A stretch of DNA of 23,747 nucleotides, taken from positions 1 to 23,747 of the forward strand of contig NXFV01001007.1 in assembly GCA_002803225.1 (NCBI GenBank), written 5' to 3'. A program made the translations under genes and the position numbers. The notes under the pieces are model-generated. The model worked only from the letters and a program-made list of their open reading frames with translations. It had not been told where the DNA came from and searched no databases. Numbering within the stretch: position 1 is the first letter of the stretch; every line of letters begins with the position of its first letter. This DNA is from Gamarada debralockiae (Eukaryota > Ascomycota > Leotiomycetes > Helotiales > Hyphodiscaceae). Below, piece after piece: positions 19,468-23,747 of this stretch.

Positions 19468-20999
19468 AATACTTCCTATTATGAATCCGATATCTTGTTA
19501 CTAACCTCAATGGAGTTCAGAATTCAACCTCCAAAGATCAGGATCAAGCACGTGGGATCCATTTCCAATATCTTTGTCCACCTAGCAGCTCCTACAGTAC
19601 CGACGTAAAGCGGATCAATATGGTTGGAAACAGCACGTTCCCATTGACACTAGGCAATATTATGAACATTTGGTACTCAATTGCAGTACAGTATTCGGAA
19701 CCCCAGCTTACACACGCCACGGATTACTGAGGGCTATTTCCGGTGACGCTACTGAAATACAAAGCCATACAGGCCATGTATACCTTTACGGGCTATGGAA
19801 AAAAAAAATCTGCCAACAGGACTCCAAATGAGAACCAAATCGAACTTCTCGATACTGGGTACAATGACCAAGAGCTCCACGCAAGAGCTAAATGCCATCA
19901 AGTCAGCTTAAAGCAACTATCTAAAGATGATCCACTTATAAGCGTGATGGACCAAGGAAAGCAACTTGGGATTCGCAAGGCTCGACGAGAACTTTGAGAG
20001 CCTGCCCAAAGTTCTATACAATGCACTCGGCTTCGCGATAGAAATCACCTACGCTCTGGGAGAAGGGCCATGTCAGTTGAGGTGTATAGGGGCGAAAATA
20101 GTGGCATTTTTAGATCTAGCTGATATCTAAGGAGCTGAAATTAGAAGGAGGGAAGAGCTCTCTTATGCTATAGAAAGAAGAAATACAGGCTATACTCTAC
20201 CTGATTAGGCAATTCCAACCAACAGGCCAGACAGGCTCCTGCGTGAAGGTTTTCCAGAAGTCGTATATCACTTGTTGCACCGCACGAGACCATGAATGGA
20301 AAATGGAGGCGTATGGGATTAGGCACCTACCGTCAGCTGTATGGCCCGGAAGAGATCGACTTCGAAAAAAGCAGTGTTGAAGATATTCAACAAGCGAATC
20401 AACTCCGGCCGAAGCTTATGTTCACGATTGTTAATTTAAAGACATCTGTCTTATATAATTCAGCTTCTTCTCAGCATTCATAACGTGTTGAGCGATGGTC
20501 AGTCGGGTTGGGGGGAGGCGGCAAATCTGGCCACAGAGCAGCAACTACTGTTGGCAGTGCTTGATGCCCGCTACCCCGCCTTGTACCTCGACAGCACGAT
20601 GCATACCCTTTCCGCAAATTTAAGATCGTTCTGACAGAGCTGTCAAATTCAGTGTCAATTGGGTTAAAAAGAACAAAATGTCAAACTTACATCAAATTGC
20701 CGATCTATGTCATTTCAAACAGAGTTCGAGGAGAACTTGGCGTCTCACTTAAGCACTAATTCCTAACTCTTTATCTATCGTGTGATTGATTAACAGGTTG
20801 TTTTGCGAGGTGCGACCATCTTCACATATAAAGTATATTAGTAATACCCGATTACTCAGAGTCTAGAAGACACCTCGCGGACCCGAAAGTTCAAGAAGTC
20901 TCAACGCTTCTAACATCTACCTGTGGATAATGCCTCCATCTCAGTTCAGTAATCCCACTTCGATTCAAGCAATAAGGCACGGCACCCGACCCACGCAGT
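19468..20999. other. Degraded region with coding-like traces
   Basis: No intact gene is visible in these 1532 nt. The plus strand has an 84-residue frame (19743-19997), followed just past its stop by further coding-like text containing ESLPKVLYNALGFAIEITYA, and another around 20165-20360 containing YGIRHLPSAVWPGRDRLR. Stops and frame changes separate them. The SLPKVLYNAL piece faintly recalls the segment before the second block of HET (heterokaryon incompatibility) domains, but the diagnostic Trp/Asp residues are absent, so this stays a guess. Relic coding sequence is more likely than an unrecognised gene. Confidence 0.3.
20827..20833 (+). promoter_or_regulatory. Candidate TATA box of the P450 pseudogene
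   Basis: TATAAAG lies 173 nt before the ATG of the broken P450 gene. It fits a surviving promoter, but AT-rich sequence here makes chance matches likely. Confidence 0.25.
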
Positions 21000-22683
21000 A
21001 TGGTTCTTCTGCAAGACGTCTCCTTCGTACCATGGATGCTCCTATTAGCTCTTGGGATCTGCTACCCATTCTACTATATTTTATACATTCCTTCAGTCGC
21101 TACCCGGGTTCTTTCTTGGCTAAATTTACGGACATAGTAAGAAACCTTCTTCTTCCTCTCTTTTAAGATATTCATCTTATGCGAATGGCACTCCTCTCGA
21201 TTCTGTCTTGATTGCGAAATCTTAGCTAATCTCCTATAGTGGCGTTACAGAAGCGCAAACAGCGGCGACCCAAAATCATATGATAAAGCTATATGAGGAA
21301 TATGGGCCAATCGTGTGAACAGGCCCAACAACTATCAGCATCTCTGATCCTTCATACATCCCGAGAATATACGGGATAGGTCAAGGATTCCGCAAGATTT
21401 TCTCCACAGTTTCTAGGACCTACTTATGGCTGACTGAAGAAACATGTTGCCAATGCATATGCAATGAGCACTCTGACTGAATTTGAACCTTTTGTTGATA
21501 CTTGCATTGTCAAGTTTATGAAGAGACTATCAGAAGAGTTTGCGGCTGGGAAGACGTCGTGTAACATGGCGGATTGGCTCCAATACTGTAAGCCCAGTTT
21601 TGGTTCCGTATTTGAGACTATGAGACTGACAAAACTGTTTTAAGACGCATTTGATGTGATTGCAGAATTGACACTCGACCAGCCACTGGGCTTTCTCGAT
21701 CAAGGCATCGATGTGAACAACATGATGCAGGGACTAAAAGATCGGCTGGATCCTGACGCAGCGGTAAACAGGCATTTCTCATAGTTGCCGCTAATCGCAT
21801 GCTCGTCTAACAATTGTAGTCTTCTCATATGCCGTGGATGGACTGGGTTTTAAAGACAAATCCCATCGCGGCATATTTCGGAGAGCAGAGTTCAAGATTC
21901 GCATTTTTCAGCGCAAGTCTCGTCAAAAGCCCGTAGCGCAACTCCAAGATTTTGCAGAGAAAGCGTTAGATCCTGGACCACGAACCTTCATCGACCGATT
22001 CCTCGAAGCGCAGAAAGCAAACCCAAAGCTTATCGATGACAGGCAAGTTGTGGTCTATACAACGACGAACATTGTTGCGGGATCAGATACGACAGCAATC
22101 TCGTTGCGTGCGATCGTTTATCTCCTTCTAAAACACCCTGATGCTTTACACAATTTGATGAGGGAACTGCAAGAAGCACAGTTGAGTATCCTAGTAACTT
22201 GGAAAGAGTCTCAAACGCTGCCGTACTTGGGTGCCGTTGTGCAAGAGTCACTGCGCTTACATCCCGCTGTCGGATACGGACTCGAGCGTATTGTCCCAGC
22301 GCAGGGTTTCGGATGGATGACGGGACAGTCCTCCTAGGCGAAACTCAAGTCGGGATGAATTCCTGGGTTGTGCATCTCGATCCCGTCTTTGGCGAGGATC
22401 CAAAGAGCTTCAAACCTGAGAGATGGCTAAAAGGGGAGCGCGAAAACGAAGATACGTACAAAGCCGGGATCGCGGCGACGAGGAGAGCAGACCTTATGTT
22501 TGGGTATGGATCGAGAACTTGCACTGGCATGAATATCAGTTATTTGGAGATTTATAAGCTGATTCCAAGTTTGTTGATGAAATTCAAGCTGGAGTAGTCG
22601 GGGGTAAGGAGAAGGTGTGGAAGATGAAGAACAAGTGGTTTGTGAGGCAGCGGGACATGGGTTGTTATGTCATGGAAAGATGA
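21000..22683 (+). pseudogene. Cytochrome P450 pseudogene (pisatin demethylase-like)
   Basis: This is a recognisable fungal P450 monooxygenase gene that can no longer encode a full protein. Remains in order are a hydrophobic anchor from 21000, SRYPGSFLAKFTDI, WRYRSANSGD, ISDPSYIPRIYGIGQGFRK, MADWLQY/AFDVIAELT, AGSDTT (I-helix), ESLRLHP (ExxR), PERW, and the heme loop FGYGSRTCTG with its Cys codon at 22520-22522. The C-terminal tail is in another frame and ends at 22683. Introns remain at 21137-21239, 21588-21644 and 21764-21819. Damage seen: frame changes near 21070, 21275, 21410-21450, 21936, 22315 and 22600, a TGA at 21316 where Arg is expected, and a TAG at 21934. The segment between about 21405 and 21445 is also shortened. 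The motifs are closest to the pisatin demethylase-like group of fungal P450s; that assignment is by memory of motifs only. Retained introns mean decay in place, not retroposition. Confidence 0.9.
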
Positions 22684-22978
22684 AAAAAATGTGCGAACTT
22701 ATGCGATGACGACTCCAAGCTCAGGAGATGCAAGAAAGCCCCAAGCTTCAGAAATAGAACTTCCAGTGCTATTTTGACGTTAAGGACCGGCAGCAGCCAA
22801 AGGATAGTGGGATTGGCAAAACTTACGCAATATTGGACGGCGACATCTCGGAGATAGACGTTGGAGACTTTCTAAAATATTTCGTAGATTGACGAACGTA
22901 TAAAACTATCAATTTAAACACAGTTTAAAATCATTCATCCTCTTAGAATTAATTTCTTCTTAAGTAACGGTTCACAGA
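22684..22978. promoter_or_regulatory. Spacer upstream of the GST pseudogene
   Basis: This 295-nt spacer lies between the P450 relic and the GST relic. TATAAAA at 22899-22905 lies 74-80 nt before the ATG at 22979, a plausible core promoter for the former GST gene. The surrounding sequence is AT-rich. No other feature is visible. Confidence 0.35.
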
Positions 22979-23661
22979 ATGACGCTCGAGCTCTTCGTCC
23001 TCCCTGATGCGTCTATTCCCGACGTGTCCTCATCTATTGCTCCGAAAACGGCCTCCTCAACTCTCCACAGATTAAAATAATGCCTATAAAATTCAAATTT
23101 TTGAGATGGTTGCGTTAGGTAAATCGCCGGGCACCATTCTTATTCTGGCTCTCGGCGGCGACAAATATATCAAGCAGTCGATAGCTATCCTTGAGTATCT
23201 AAAAGATCTTTGCGATACAGACACAGAAATTTCACTATAAGCAAAAGAAACAATGAGAGGAAGAACAGTAAGAGAATGGGGTGAACGAGAGATATTTTGA
23301 CACTTGCAGATGAAGCCACGACGCATTTTGGAGTTGCTTGCCACAACGGAACTGCGGTCATCACTTCGTTTGAAGCCCAGGATGTCAAAGCTCTGCGTTT
23401 TGCGGTTCCAAGCTTGTAGGAAATGTTTGGGACTCATTGAAACGTACTATCGCTATGTAATAACGAGGTTGGGTGATGAAGACGGAATCACAATTGTAGA
23501 CCGCGTACTGTTCTCACTCTTGCAGCTCGCGAAAGAGTTAGGATTTGATAGAAGGTCTGGGATATCTGAGATGGTTTTATGAGACGTTCAAGGAGAGGGA
23601 GAGTGCAAAGATTGGCGAAGATTTCTATCCTGAGGAGTTGAAGGCACTGACTAGGAACTAA
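22979..23661 (+). pseudogene. Glutathione S-transferase-like pseudogene
   Basis: Pieces of a GST-fold protein appear in order across different frames. The start is MTLELFVLP. SENGLLNSPQIKIMPIKF follows, then GKSPGT and KQSIAILEYLKDLCD, which fit the end of the N-terminal thioredoxin domain (the QSIAILEYL block is characteristic). RDILTLADEA, CRKCLGLIE and ITIVDRVLFSLLQLAKEL fit the C-terminal helical domain, followed by a tail ending near 23661. Frame changes are needed near 23010, 23100, 23403 and 23550, and a TAA at about 23237 follows the first half. The family's D-C/D-x-x-L-F segment reads DRVLF here. Part of the 23237-23300 gap could be an intron, but the other breaks cannot be explained by splicing. 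It follows the P450 relic on the same strand, as detoxification or secondary-metabolism genes often do. Confidence 0.75.
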
Positions 23662-23720
23662 CTGGATTTGGGAGTCAAGTGGAAGGCAGAAAAAAGCCGG
23701 GGGGGGCCTGGCCTGGGTGC

Positions 23721-23747
23721 AAAAAAAAAAAAAAAAAAAAAAAAAAA
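23721..23747. repeat. Terminal poly(A) run at the window end
   Basis: Twenty-seven consecutive A residues end the window, preceded by an eight-G run and a short gcctggcctggg stretch. This is either genuine low-complexity DNA where assembly stopped, or a sequencing/assembly artefact at a contig edge. Nothing suggests a telomere: fungal TTAGGG-type repeats are absent. Confidence 0.8.

Overview
The window reads as nuclear DNA of a filamentous ascomycete (Pezizomycotina; Leotiomycetes is possible but unproven). The genes carry short spliceosomal introns (49-130 nt) with GT..AG ends and CTRAY-like branch sites. The proteins are fungal: a fused PABA synthase, a fungal-type LOG protein, VPS55, proteasome alpha6 and CLPTM1. 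No tRNA, rRNA, CRISPR array or intact transposon was found. The window ends in a homopolymer A run, so it is probably a contig end.

Layout. (1) 1-4.8 kb has no intact gene. The minus strand at about 275-2489 keeps coding-like segments in several frames and one good intron, and looks like a decayed gene of unknown function; the rest is intergenic. (2) 4.8-14.1 kb is a conserved housekeeping block: ABZ1-like aminodeoxychorismate synthase (+), VPS55 (-), proteasome alpha6/PRE5 (+), a LOG-family phosphoribohydrolase (-) and CLPTM1 (+). The genes alternate in strand, giving convergent ends at 7.5-7.9 and 10.05-10.5 kb and shared divergent promoter regions at 8.46-9.1 and 11.4-11.9 kb. (3) 14.7-19.5 kb is accessory: two tandem alpha/beta-hydrolase paralogs with the same intron position, then a FAD-dependent amine oxidase-like (DAO family) gene, all on the plus strand. 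(4) 19.5-23.75 kb is a degraded zone with coding-like traces, a cytochrome P450 pseudogene that still has its introns, and a glutathione S-transferase-like pseudogene next to it on the same strand.

How the genes relate. The housekeeping genes serve unrelated pathways (folate precursor, endosome-to-vacuole traffic, proteolysis, nucleotide/cytokinin-type metabolism, ER membrane). The hydrolase pair, the oxidoreductase and the broken P450 and GST have the composition expected of a detoxification or secondary-metabolism neighbourhood that has partly decayed. That link is inference from gene content, and no core biosynthetic gene is visible. I found no convincing undescribed system. The observations most worth checking are the tandem hydrolases (one has lost a loop near the active site), the decayed P450/GST pair, and the unidentified broken gene at the left edge. 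All exon coordinates below were read by eye from splice signals and reading-frame continuity.
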